Assembly: GCA_030512295.1 (NCBI GenBank)
Contig: JAULSR010000002.1
Location: forward strand, 8,060,001-8,124,000
DNA length: 64,000 bases
Origin: Bombardia bombarda
Lineage: Eukaryota; Ascomycota; Sordariomycetes; Sordariales; Lasiosphaeriaceae
Reading direction: 5' to 3'
Below, in pieces: positions 54,818 through 64,000 of this stretch. Both the position numbers and the translations under genes were made by a program. The notes below the pieces were generated by a model. The model had not been told where the DNA came from. It worked only from the letters and a program-made list of their open reading frames with translations, and ran no database searches. Each line of letters starts with the position of its first letter. Within the stretch, counting starts at the first letter, position 1.

Positions 54818-56015
54818 ATGCTTTCCGCACCAATCTTGTATCACCCGCCTCCCCGGGAGGTCGTCAACACCGCCTTGGACAATACGGCAACGAGGTGCAG
54901 CGAACGCTTCGATCCCCTCCGAAGAGGTAGGTAGCAACGCCACAATCAAATCCCGTCAACTAACTAACCGACCATACATACCTACCAGTGCTCTATTCTA
55001 AGCCCGAGCACAACCCGCTGCGCAACGAGCAAGAACGGCTCCGTGGAGTTTCACTGGCCCGACAGGCCGCGGCACGACGCCAAAGCAGGTTAATCGAGAG
55101 ACAGCAACCCATCACTTATCATAGCCACAGCCATCCGCCGGCGAGGACGCGGACATACGACGATGCCAACGACGTTCTCCGCCAGCTTGCTGCTGATATC
55201 GCCGCGCTGGAAATGGAACAAGAAACCTAGAGGGAGAGAGGCTTCCAGGCCGAGTTTGATATCTTGAATGAGCCGCTACCTGATACTGTCGAGGATGTGT
55301 ATGACGACAATGACGAGCAGGGTCTTGAGATGGAGACGTACGGCAGCAGTACCACATCGTATGGCAGTAGTCCCACATCGTATGGCAGCAGTCCCACGTC
55401 GTACGCCACTGGGAATAACGTATATGTCAACCCGGAGCCGTATATCAAGATTGAGCCGGGTCTTGATGTGGATAGTTATATCAATGCGGCGCCATATCAT
55501 TCTCCTGTGGGGACGTGTGTCAACAAGGAGGAGCAGAATATCACGACTCTCAATGCTGCACCATACCATTCCCCTGGAGGGACATATTTCAAGACGGAGC
55601 CGTATGCCAAGGTCGAGCCAGGTCTTCTTGATACGGGACGCTATGCCAATGGGTTGCCATATGTCAGTCCTGTGGAACAACATGTCAACAAGGAGGAACC
55701 CTTTTTCATGACCCCGCGACATATGAAAGAGGAGTCGGATGTCGTGATGACGGATATCTCGTCTAATACAGAGCCGTTAGAAACGACGGCTGATTTTGCA
55801 CGAGGCTTGGCTCGGCGTCGTCGTCACCTAGCCAACAAGGTTATGTGTAAGTGTATCCTGATCTCCTGTCGGGGATGAATGACACGAGATAAAATGACTT
55901 ACACACCACTCTAGGGCGCAAGAAATGTGGCTTTTTCGGATATCCGCGGCTGGGCCCGAGAGCACAGGGACCGGGATGGAAGGAGGCGAAGAATGTCAAG
56001 ATATCCTGGTGGTAA
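54818..56015 (+). CDS. Repeat-containing protein of unknown function with an in-frame TAG
   Basis: Exons 54818-54926, 54989-55846 and 55915-56015, with introns 54927-54988 and 55847-55914, both with strong GTAGGT/GTAAGT donors. The frame is 355 codons, broken by one TAG at 55228-55230 (codon 117). Frame and composition continue unchanged after it (EMEQET stop REREGF-like acidic coil, then LNEPLPDTVEDVYDD). Features: a charged N-terminal helix, Ser/Tyr repeats (SYGSSPTSYGSS), three copies of an about 30-residue repeat (KIEPGL...YINAAPYHSPVGT...NKEE; NAAPYHSPGGT; KVEPGL...LPYVSPVEQHVNKEE), and a basic aromatic C-terminus (WRKKCGFFGYPRLGPRA ending KISWW). The KxEPG motifs look like SUMO consensus sites (psi-K-x-E). 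No known family. It could be a gene with one nonsense mutation, or one corrected by A-to-I editing (UAG to UGG). Confidence 0.65.
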
Positions 56016-56951
56016 AGGCCGAATCTTGGGGGATGAGTAAAGGGGGGGATGAGATGATTGAATATGAACTTATCGTGGGAATTGGATATTCCTGACAGCG
56101 ATACTCGAGCGGCGAACGATGGTGGAATTACTATTTCAGCGTAGTAGTACTATTCAAAAGAATCAAGGTACTATTCATTCCTTGGAGGCTCAGTCATTCA
56201 TTTGTGAGTGACACGCATATAGATTTCATGACCTGTAGAATTTGTGAAGCAGGTAGAGGATTGACCACGATGAGTTGGTCGTGGGGAATGATGGCGCCAT
56301 TGCTGGGCAAATGGTTGAACTAAGTCTAGGCGAAGGCGGCCACCCGGAATACCTGCCTACCTAGCTGACGCTTTCAGAGGCATTGGTTGGCTACAACACT
56401 GTTCGACAGCTGAAGCGCATAATTCACTATGTTACTAATGAGTCGATATGAAGATTCTCCCGGGCCCAAATCATGACCTGTAAAATTTAGAATTTCCATG
56501 TTCGGTTATTGTTAGGCGATGGCGGGAGTTGCAAGTTGATGTCCCAGGATTCCTTTCCTGCTTGATTGCTGCACCGCCCCCCGCAGAAGAAGAAGGTTGG
56601 GGCAGGCAGGAGGCGGCCCCATTCAGCTACGGGCAAAACAGCGCCACTGATTGGCCAAACCTTCCACCCCATGACGTGCGGTGCCACCTCTTTCCCAGGT
56701 GACCGTCCGCTGTCGGTATCACACCTATCAATCACTTCGTCATCGAGAGCAGCCGATCGCTTGCCTCTCCATTATCATCATCGTCGCAACCGCTTTGTTC
56801 AAGATTACGACGAGATAGCAAAACCCCCCCATCTGCAGCAGAAAGGGCCATTGCGAAGCAATCCGGCGGAAATCTTAACTTCCCCATCTCTTTTTTCGTT
56901 TCCCTTATCTCCCCACCCCTCGAAAGGACACACAAAAGTCCCTCCGCGACG
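56016..56951. other. 0.9-kb spacer upstream of the NPC2-like gene
   Basis: No gene seen. A CTACCTAGCTGACG-like motif lies at 56365. The final 250 bp before the start are probably promoter and leader. Confidence 0.4.
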
Positions 56952-57662
56952 ATGAAGCTCTCGGCGGCGGTCATCGCTGCTCTCGGCCTCTCGACGAGCG
57001 CCAGCGCTCTCAGCATCTTCCGCGGCGACGAAATCCAGCAGAGCAGCATCCACATCAAGGACGAGCTCGACGTGCCCGGCCAGTCCCCGCTCAAGTTCTG
57101 CGCCGCCGAGCGCGGCGACGACATCATCACCATTGAGAAGGTGGTCTTGTCGCCGAACCCGCCAGAGGCGTATGTTTATGTTGCCTTTAAATCATAAAGA
57201 TTAGCGAGGAAGACAACACAAGAGAAAAGCCAGGCTAATCAATTCTATCCACACATGTATAGTGGAGCGACACTGACGATCGAGGCCACGGGCACGGTCA
57301 AGGAGACGATTGAGGACGGCGCATACGTGAACCTGCAGGTCAAGTACGGCTACATCCGCCTGATTAACACGCAGGCCGACCTGTGCAAGGAGATCAAGAA
57401 CGTCGACCTCGACTGCCCGATTGAGAAGGGCAAGATCGCCATCACCAAGGCTGTTGAGCTGCCCAAGGAGATCCCGCCTGTAAGTATCTGCCTATTTTCC
57501 CCCATTGCAATTGATTCTTGGTTGCTGACGTGGGATGATTGCAAGGGAAAATACACGGTCGAGGCCGATGTGTTCGACAAGGACAAGAAGCACATCACCT
57601 GCTTGACTGCTACCGTTGTCTTTGCCAGGGGTGGGAGCATGATTGGATCCATCGACCTTTAG
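56952..57662 (+). CDS. NPC2: Phosphatidylglycerol/phosphatidylinositol transfer protein (NPC2, ML domain)
   Basis: Exons 56952-57169, 57263-57479 and 57546-57662, with introns 57170-57262 and 57480-57545, giving 183 residues. MKLSAAVIAALGLSTSASA is a clear signal peptide. The mature chain shows the ML fold: DELDVPGQSPLKFCAAERGDDIITIEKVVLSPNPPEAGATLTI in blocks, VNLQVKYGYIRLINTQADLCKEI and LDCPIEKGKIAITKAVELPKEIPPGKYTVEADVFD. The Cys pattern is that of NPC2-type proteins. It should act in the secretory or vacuolar lumen, carrying sterol or phospholipid to membranes, as yeast Npc2 does with Ncr1. The length is close to yeast Npc2 (173). Confidence 0.94.
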
Positions 57663-58277
57663 GGCGGAGGGCTGATGATGCTTTCTTATGTCGTGAATGA
57701 TGTCGTGTTTAGGAGGATGGGGGATGAAATTATGGATTGGATGTTGCTGGGTTTTCCCTCCTTGTTTGTTTGTGAGAGGAGCGTGAATCTCAAGATTGCA
57801 CCAGGCACACAGAGAGAGAGAAAGGAGCGGGAAAGACTGCGTGTAATTTTTTTTTTAATTTTTTTTTTTTTTTTTTTATATCTGATGGGGGAGCAAACGA
57901 GCATTGCTTTATTTATTAGGGTGATTGGAGTTTTTTTTTTTTACTCATTGCGCATTATTCCCCCTTCCTTGTGTCTGTTTCTCTGTTCTTGGCTTTTCAT
58001 CATTCTATGCATATCCAAGGTTATCGAAAGTCATTCAGGTGAATGGGCACTGCCATAAGTTTTGAGTACACGCGTTTTGCATTAATACATACAGGGCCAG
58101 TTGGTCTAGATGAGGAGGGGGGGAGAGGAATAATGGACTTGTTTGGCCGTGACCACCACCACCAATGACGACTTGTTTTTGCCTTGATGGCTGCAGCTGC
58201 TGCTGCACCTTCCATAACCCAATTCGCCCGCTCTGTGATGACTCTCCATCTATGCCGTTACCAATGAAACATGAAGC
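57663..58277. other. Convergent 3' spacer with T-runs
   Basis: 615 bp between NPC2 (+) and VMA7 (-). It contains T-runs at about 57847-57877 and 57931-57941. No gene seen. Confidence 0.45.
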
Positions 58278-58832
58278 TTACTCGCCAAATAGGCGGCGAA
58301 CTCTGCGCAGGACGCTGTCCTTGTCGGGGTCGTAGGGGTGGTCTTTGCTGGGGATTTCGAGGACGGCGGGAAATGCTGCCGTGTAGGTGTCGACTCGGTG
58401 CCGTATCTTGTCGGCAACCTGTATTGGCTTTAGCCACAGCCGCCTCATTCACTGTTTGAGAGGGCCAGCTGACATGTTGGTTGATCAATACTATACCAAT
58501 ATCCTTCCTCTCGGTCGTGAAGCGGTCGAAGGCGGCCTCGATGGTAGCATTGTCGGTCTTGTTATCGACTACCACAAAGTTCTTTTGCGAGTCTGGGGGC
58601 GCTGTGACATGCTGTCGCGTGGTGTTAGACGGACGGCCTGTTATCAAAACTCGGGGCGACTGCAACTTACGCCGATTCCTGCGAGAAGCAGGCCTGTGAC
58701 GGAGTCCTGTTTCAATCGGCATCAGTCAGCGCAACTGTTGCCAGATCTAGTTCCTCGTAAATATGATTTGCTTACTTCGTCTCCAATCACGGCGAGGAAC
58801 TGTCTGTCCTTGTAGTCTGCTTGCGAGGTCAT
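58278..58832 (-). CDS. VMA7: V-type H+-ATPase subunit F (Vma7)
   Basis: Four small exons: 58776-58832, 58671-58706, 58474-58611 and 58278-58418, with introns 58707-58775, 58612-58670 and 58419-58473, giving 123 residues. The translation begins MTSQADYKDRQFLAVIGDED, then SVTGLLLAGIGHVTAPPDSQ, KNFVVVDNKTDNATIEAAFD, IGIVLINQHVADKIRHRVD and PAVLEIPSKDHPYDPDKDSV, all characteristic of subunit F. It sits in the central stalk of V1 and couples ATP hydrolysis to proton pumping at the vacuole. The length is as expected (yeast 118). Every exon boundary keeps phase 0. The four-exon structure is dense for such a small gene. Divergent with NUR1 over 391 bp. Confidence 0.95.
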
Positions 58833-59223
58833 GGCGGGCTGCTTCTGCTTTTGGGAGCAGGGGTGCCCAGGAAAGATGATGTAGGATGATGCAGTTGTCG
58901 ATACGGTTGGCGATGCCTGCCTTTGGTCTCATGTCTCAGTGGTTACCCCACTATAAAAACCCCACAGTGCAGTTACAGACACCCCCGGTCCTTCTGTCAG
59001 AACACCGTCACAGGCGGGCTGGAGCTAGAAAGAGCTTTTACTGGAAAGGACGGGAGTAAACAATCTGCAGTTCGACAAATTAAATTTGCCTGACCGCTTA
59101 ATCACCAGCGGCATGTATTAACTGGCAACGACGCGACGACGCCCGACTTGGAGAATCGATCGAAGCGCAAAGCAAACACGGCGAAGCCGACAGACAGGCA
59201 AACACACATACAACACAATCGCA
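58833..59223. promoter_or_regulatory. Divergent promoter VMA7 (-) / NUR1 (+)
   Basis: A compact 391-bp bidirectional promoter. No motif stands out. Confidence 0.4.
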
Positions 59224-60396
59224 ATGCCTCCACAACGGCCTCAACGGCTGGTGCGCCACCGGCCACTGTCAGAGCGCATCCAGGCCATGCTGAACCCCAT
59301 GGACCTCTACCTGTGGTTTTCAGAGGAGATTCAGACCTTCGACTGGGACTCCAACACGTTCGGCACGCGCTTCGGCCTGGTCGCCAACTTCTTGTTCCTC
59401 CTTGCGCGCGCAAACGCCGGCACGCAGAAAGACTACGCCGACGATGTGTTTGGCGACGGCCCGTCCAATGGATGGGGATCTATTCTGGTGCACTTCCTTG
59501 TGTGGACTCTGGTCCCCATTTCCTGCCTCAACGCATTCTACACCATGACGCGCTCGCGCCACTACCGACTCTTCGAGGCAAACGTCGAGACCACAGTGCC
59601 GTCGACACCCTCTGCGCATCGCGTCCGGGTCGACTCCTCGCCCGCCACGTCATCCCCGATGCGCATCGTCCAGGGCATGCTCAGCTCGGAGTCGGCCGAG
59701 GCGCGCGCACACCCAGACAGGACCCGCGACGTATGGCAGATCACGGTCTGGGACCCCTACCCGGCGACGCTGCGCATCTTCTGCCTCTTCAGCCCCGGCC
59801 ACCTGCTCATCCACTGGCTGTTCCTGCCTCTCAACTCTCTGGACCCCCGCCCGAGCGTCACCGTGTTCAAGTGCCTCGTCCTCCAGGTCCTCTTCACCGT
59901 CCAGCTCCTGCTGATGCAGACCCGCTTCACCCAGCAGGCCAAGGACACGGCCATCATCCAGAAGGAGGTCATGAACGAGTACGACATCAAGTACGTCCAC
60001 CCACGCCTCCACCCCACCGTGCGCGAGATCGGCACGCAGGTATCGATCGGCGAGGACGGCCTCGAGCAGGAAGCCGTCGAGACGGGGACGCCCTCGACCT
60101 TGATACGGCGCACCTTCCAGACCCACCCGAACCCCAACTACGCCAGATATTTCGACCCCGACGGCGGGCTGCAGTCGCAGCCGCAGAGCAGGATGTCATC
60201 GCCCAGCCCCTTCACCCCATCCGCCGGGCCCAGAGCACAACAACAACCGGAACCGTTCGTCACCCCGCAAGTGAGCAGAGCGAATCTATTCCGCAAGAGC
60301 CTGCCACCCCAGTCTATGCGCATCTCCGCGGGAGCAGCACCAGCACCACCAACAGCAGCAGGGGCGGTTTCTTCGTCGAGCTCAACGCCAAGCTTG

Positions 60397-60429
<33 letters not shown>

Positions 60430-60768
60430 CTTCCCGGCTACGCAGGCGGCAGCCTGGGCGTGTTTTCGCACATGAACTCGCCGCTTAAGAAGGCGACGAG
60501 CATGGGCGACATGAGCGGCTCGTTCTCGCCGCGCAATTCGCGCGAGATGGCGGCGCTAGAGCAGAGGGATATGGCTGAGAGGATGGTCAGGCAGAGCAGC
60601 CCGCTGAAAGACAGCAGCACTATCAACAACAGGAGGACGACGACGGCAGGGACACAGTTTGACATGAATCAGTATGCGCACTCGCCGAATACGCAGACGG
60701 CGCTGGCGAATGCGAGGGCCGCGAGGTGGAACCAGGAGCGGTTTCCTACGAGGCGAGTGTTGGATTGA
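59224..60768 (+). CDS. NUR1: Nuclear rim protein Nur1
   Basis: Single exon, 514 residues. LNPMDLYLWFSEEIQTFDWD, GTRFGLVANFLFLLARAN and WGSILVHFLVWTLVPISCLN form the N-terminal part with two membrane segments. RHYRLFEANVETTVPSTPSAHRV and TRDVWQITVWDPYPATLRIF are signature blocks, and FCLFSPGHLLIHWLFLPL and VLQVLFTVQLLLMQTRFTQQ two more segments. The C-terminal 220 residues are disordered and Ser/Gln-rich, with a poly-Gln run (CAG repeat 60393-60428) and SFSPRNSREM-type phospho-sites. In yeast Nur1 with Heh1/Src1 tethers rDNA and silent chromatin to the inner nuclear membrane; the same is expected here. The first half uses GC-rich third positions, which gives a long spurious frame in the +1 phase. 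Confidence 0.92.
60393..60428 (+). repeat. CAG repeat coding poly-Gln in Nur1
   Basis: About ten CAG units in the disordered tail of the nuclear rim protein. Confidence 0.85.
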
Positions 60769-62613
60769 GTGGAGTCTGGTCAGGAATGGCTGGATGTCCC
60801 TTGGGAGGAGCGCAATCACCTACCAGCCCAGCTGAGGTGCAGGGTAATAGGAGCATGAACCCACTCAGCTTGTAAAACAGGCGAGATGGCTGGATGGGAG
60901 AGGCCCCAGGGGCAGCGCATATCATTTTTTGGTATTCCAAAGGACAGAAAAGGAACGAAAAGATGAGAATTGGGCCCCAAAAATGCATGAATATCGGCGT
61001 TGTTAAGGGCGCATGGGTGCGGTCAAGGGGGACGGACAGTTCATAGATCCCTGAACATAGCATACATACAGAGCACGGCGGGATTGCGACAAACCGATGA
61101 GAGGAGGAAGATGTTGGTGTTTCTTGTTGTTTTTCCTGTTGTCATTTATCATTTTCCGTCTGCTATTAGCTACCTATCTTTTTTTTTTTTTTTTTTGAGA
61201 AGGGGAATGGGATGGTCGGTGTTTTGGTCGGTCGGCGGATTGCATATCACCAAATACTAAGTAATTAATGCATGCCGATGGTACCTACCCTGCCTATAAT
61301 TTTGCTGTCTGTTATTGTCCAAGGTGGCTGCTTCCTGCTAGAGGGGCTGGGTGATTGAACACACTAATGAGTAAATGAGTCTAAGATAAGCTGCCTACCG
61401 GCCTGACTTGTTTTTACCCCTATATACCCCGATTTCATATGCAGTCAGCGTCCATTATCCTCCTCCCTCCTTTTTCTGTATATATGTTAATCATCTACCA
61501 TGAATTGCGTCTTAGGATCGTTTAGTTATGGATAGGTATGTGTGTTTGATTAAGCACCTAGGTATTCAGGTGGATATATCTCGGATATATATGCTGCCAT
61601 CTGTTCTACCGTATTTCGTTTTCTGCTGCGTTTCTGAGTAGCTGAGTATCAGAACATAATATGGCTTTCTTGTTGTTTCTTTAGGCATATATAGTTTGAA
61701 GACAGATGGGAAAATTCAATTGCAGTCTGCTACTTGTTACTCCATGGTGGTAGCCCCTTGATTGTTGCGACCCAGCTACCCTGAATGTGTGTATATCTGT
61801 CCAGTCCGGCCGTGCTAGAATCCGATTCAAGGGGGTCCCTTCGATTCATGTTGTTAAACATGATTATCTTCCAGCAGGATGGATACTCATAGCATACTGT
61901 CGTATGAAATTAATCATATGAATTAAAGTTGACTGCTACGAACCGGACTTGATACCAACAGCCCCCTCACGGACGCAAACGTATGCGAGCATCTGCCGTC
62001 CAGGATGCGACAGGTTTAAGCAGTGTCTAGGCCGTTGCTGGGTGGTATGTTAGACCATTACAGTACACAGCAGAGCAATTTTGATGATAGCTTTCTGCCC
62101 AATCTGCCAAAGATGGGCTTTAAGCGGACAGCTATGAAATATCAATACTGAGAATGACATTCGATAATGGCTGTTGTGAAGAGTGCGGGAGGGTGGTATG
62201 ATAACGAGGAGGAGTAAAAAGGGCATTGTTTACTTCGCGTCTGCATCTTATGTCAACAGCTTCCTAATACACATACGCAGCATCGGTACTCGAATGCACC
62301 TTCCAATTGGGAAGTCTGCTCCTTCTCCCAGAGTTTCATGCAAGTCATCGACCGAGTGCCTGCACTGTTTCTCGACCGAACTGGGTACCTCCTTCTACCT
62401 TATGTTCGTCCTTGCCATGAGACACAAGGAACGACACTACATGCCATCGCCATCGTCCACCAGCTGCGCCCTCCAACGTTGTATGCACAGCCCCCAGTGT
62501 CCCTCCCCTCTCAAAGGGCTGCCCAACTGCCAATTCATTGGCAGCTCTTCTCTTCAACTTAGAGTACTCTTATAGCATCGCAAAAAGGCATCCTTACCGT
62601 ACGCCCATCAATC
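60769..62613. other. 1.8-kb spacer
   Basis: Between NUR1 (+) and the last gene (+). AT-rich with a T-run at about 61178-61196 and an ACCTAGGTA motif near 61556. No supportable gene; the open frame at 62183-62575 has no ATG start and no domain. Confidence 0.45.
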
Positions 62614-64000
62614 ATGGCGGCCGCACCACCGCGCGGTCGCATTGTCCGGCGACAATCAATTTCCTCGACGCTCCCAGGAGACGACGGCCACGGCGATCCG
62701 GGAGACTCGTCTTCCATCATAGAGAATGACAAACTAGTCCCGCCTGCTCGTAAAAACATCACGACCTCGGTCACGAGCTTCTTTTCCAAGATGCGGCCGA
62801 GCAAGCGTCCCGAAAAGGGTGGCACAGTCCGTCAAGTCAGTATCTGGGAACACCGCCGGCAGTCACTTAACATGTTGCCCCGGCGGTTATCAGCATCAGC
62901 AGCAGCCAACCTAAGAAGGCTGAGCACTAGCTCACTTGACAGCCATGGCTCGGACACCATTCCTCCGGATCTTTGGAATACACCACTCAGTCTACTCCCT
63001 CGCAGGAGCCAGAGCATGAATAGCAGAACATCAAAGACATCAGTCCCTGTCGCCAATCAGCCCCCAGCCAAAGACCAGAACAAAGCCCAAGGACCGCGCC
63101 ATCTCGACGTCTCGGACGACGAAGACTGGCTGGGCCTCACGATGGACGGCGGCGAGGATGCGTCTCCAGCTCGAAAACCGCTTCGTTCTATTTCGGCGTC
63201 CACGCCGGCCCGTGACACGAACAAGGCCTCAGAGCGGGCACGGGAGCTGTTTCTTGCCAAGCAAGAAGCTCGCCGCCAGCGACGAACGTTAAAGGAGAGC
63301 GGCGACTTTCTGGGCGTCACGGGCGTTAATCCTTGGACCGGCGTGATGGACGTGATTACGCCGACGACAAGCTCAGACGACGCGCTATCACTAGCAAATT
63401 CAGAGCTCATGGAGCTGGCTCGAAAGGCTCAAGAAGCTCGCGAGGCATACGAGATAGCCAAAAGAGAAGTACAAGTCAAGAAAGAAGAGGAGAAGAAACT
63501 GGAGAAGGAGGCGAAAAAGGAAGCCATCCGTCTGGCCCAGCATCGGGTCAAGTGGCGTCGGGAGGAGGGACAGTGGTCGTCTGTTGCAGAACCCAACCTG
63601 AGTCCTATTCCGCAGTCCCAGAAGAGCGGCATGACATCTCACTTGAGCGAATCCACCACAGTCCGTCATAGTCCGGATTCTTTTTTAGGATTAAGGGCGG
63701 CAATGATGGAGAATCGCCGGACCGCCGACGCCGCCAGAGTGAACGAAGCCCAGCTAACGGGCCCCCTGAGACAAGCCGACCAGCAGCAGCAGATGACAAT
63801 CCCGGAATCAAACGAAGGCCCAGCTACAGCGATCTCATTCCCGTCGAGAAGGAAGTCAATCCGGGTTTCAATCCCGCCTATGATCCCCCGGCGGTTGACC
63901 TCAAGTCTAACGGAAACAAGCAGTCGGATAAGGCAGCAGCAGCCCGTGAACCCGAGCAAAACGCTCCCCAGGATCCCCAGCGCGCAGATGCTAAGTCTAG
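62614..64000 (+). CDS. Coiled-coil protein of unknown function, 3'-truncated by the window end; frame break near 63686
   Basis: Starts at ATG 62614 (MAAAPPRGRIVRRQSISSTL) and is open for 462 codons to the window end, so the 3' end is missing. A basic, Ser-rich N-terminus holds SIWEHRRQSLNMLPRRLS. Then come DVSDDEDWLGLTMDGGED, a charged coil (ERARELFLAKQEARRQRRTL), GDFLGVTGVNPWTGVMDVIT, which looks like a conserved motif, and a second long coil (LANSELMELARKAQEAREAY). I do not recognise the family. After about 63686 the continuing frame looks random, whereas the next frame reads naturally (FFRIKGGNDGESPDRRRRQSE, KRRPSYSDLIPVEKE). Either the six-T run 63681-63686 lacks one base, or CTTTTTTAG at 63680-63688 is the 3' splice site of a short intron whose donor I cannot identify. 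Confidence 0.7.
   Translation, partial: MAAAPPRGRIVRRQSISSTLPGDDGHGDPGDSSSIIENDKLVPPARKNITTSVTSFFSKMRPSKRPEKGGTVRQVSIWEHRRQSLNMLPRRLSASAAANLRRLSTSSLDSHGSDTIPPDLWNTPLSLLPRRSQSMNSRTSKTSVPVANQPPAKDQNKAQGPRHLDVSDDEDWLGLTMDGGEDASPARKPLRSISASTPARDTNKASERARELFLAKQEARRQRRTLKESGDFLGVTGVNPWTGVMDVITPTTSSDDALSLANSELMELARKAQEAREAYEIAKREVQVKKEEEKKLEKEAKKEAIRLAQHRVKWRREEGQWSSVAEPNLSPIPQSQKSGMTSHLSESTTVRHSPDSFLGLRAAMMENRRTADAARVNEAQLTGPLRQADQQQQMTIPESNEGPATAISFPSRRKSIRVSIPPMIPRRLTSSLTETSSRIRQQQPVNPSKTLPRIPSAQMLSL

Noticed and set aside
59148..60488. 446-codon frame overlapping NUR1
   Set aside because: Arg/Pro/His-rich +1 shadow of NUR1, which has the recognisable family blocks.
1..64000. Secondary-metabolite cluster or prokaryotic defence-like system
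   Set aside because: No polyketide synthase, NRPS, terpene synthase, P450 or defence-type gene combination; neighbours are unrelated housekeeping genes.

Overview
The window is nuclear DNA of a filamentous ascomycete, most likely a Sordariomycete. Genes have few, short introns (55-192 nt where I could place them) with GT-AG ends. The set is typical of that group: a PTH11-type rhodopsin-domain membrane protein, a Zn2Cys6 regulator, a Cys-rich/Ser-stalk membrane protein and the nuclear rim protein Nur1. I placed 23 protein-coding loci and two broken Tc1/mariner copies. No tRNA, rRNA or CRISPR was found, and no biosynthetic gene cluster.

Layout. 1.1-12.4 kb: GNAT acetyltransferase (-), histidine phosphatase (-), mitochondrial PPR protein (+), Ser-stalk membrane protein (-), Cbp3 complex III chaperone (+). 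13.0-23.3 kb: two-TM Ser-rich protein (-), TatD/Scn1-type metallohydrolase (+), Zn2Cys6 regulator (+), Alr4036-type FMN-binding protein (+). 23.3-29.0 kb: 5.8 kb with no supportable gene. 29.0-42.0 kb: PTH11-like receptor (+), Rpb5 (-), tRNA m5C methyltransferase Ncl1/Trm4 (-), mitochondrial Obg GTPase Mtg2 (-), a conserved protein with an RDI/RDM repeat tail (+). 42.0-45.7 kb: repeat-rich convergent gap. 45.7-49.3 kb: Bfr1 (-) and a Trp-rich Ala-tract protein (-). 49.4-51.3 kb: two decayed DD34E transposons. 51.8-56.0 kb: FHA-kinase with an in-frame stop, peroxiredoxin-like protein, and a repeat protein with an in-frame stop. 57.0-64.0 kb: NPC2-type lipid transfer protein (+), V-ATPase subunit F (-), Nur1 (+), and a coiled-coil protein running off the end (+).

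Most genes are unrelated housekeeping genes, each with its own promoter. Several serve mitochondria (PPR protein, Cbp3, Mtg2). The PPR gene and CBP3 share the same 12-bp telomere-like box upstream.

The most notable signal is gene disruption of two kinds. First, coding frames jump by one base at homopolymer runs in three genes (four places). This suggests base under-calling, although one case could instead be a splice acceptor. Second, two genes near the transposon relics carry one in-frame stop each (TAA and TAG) inside otherwise intact reading frames. Both fit CpA-to-TpA mutation, and the TAG could also be recoded to Trp by sexual-stage A-to-I mRNA editing.
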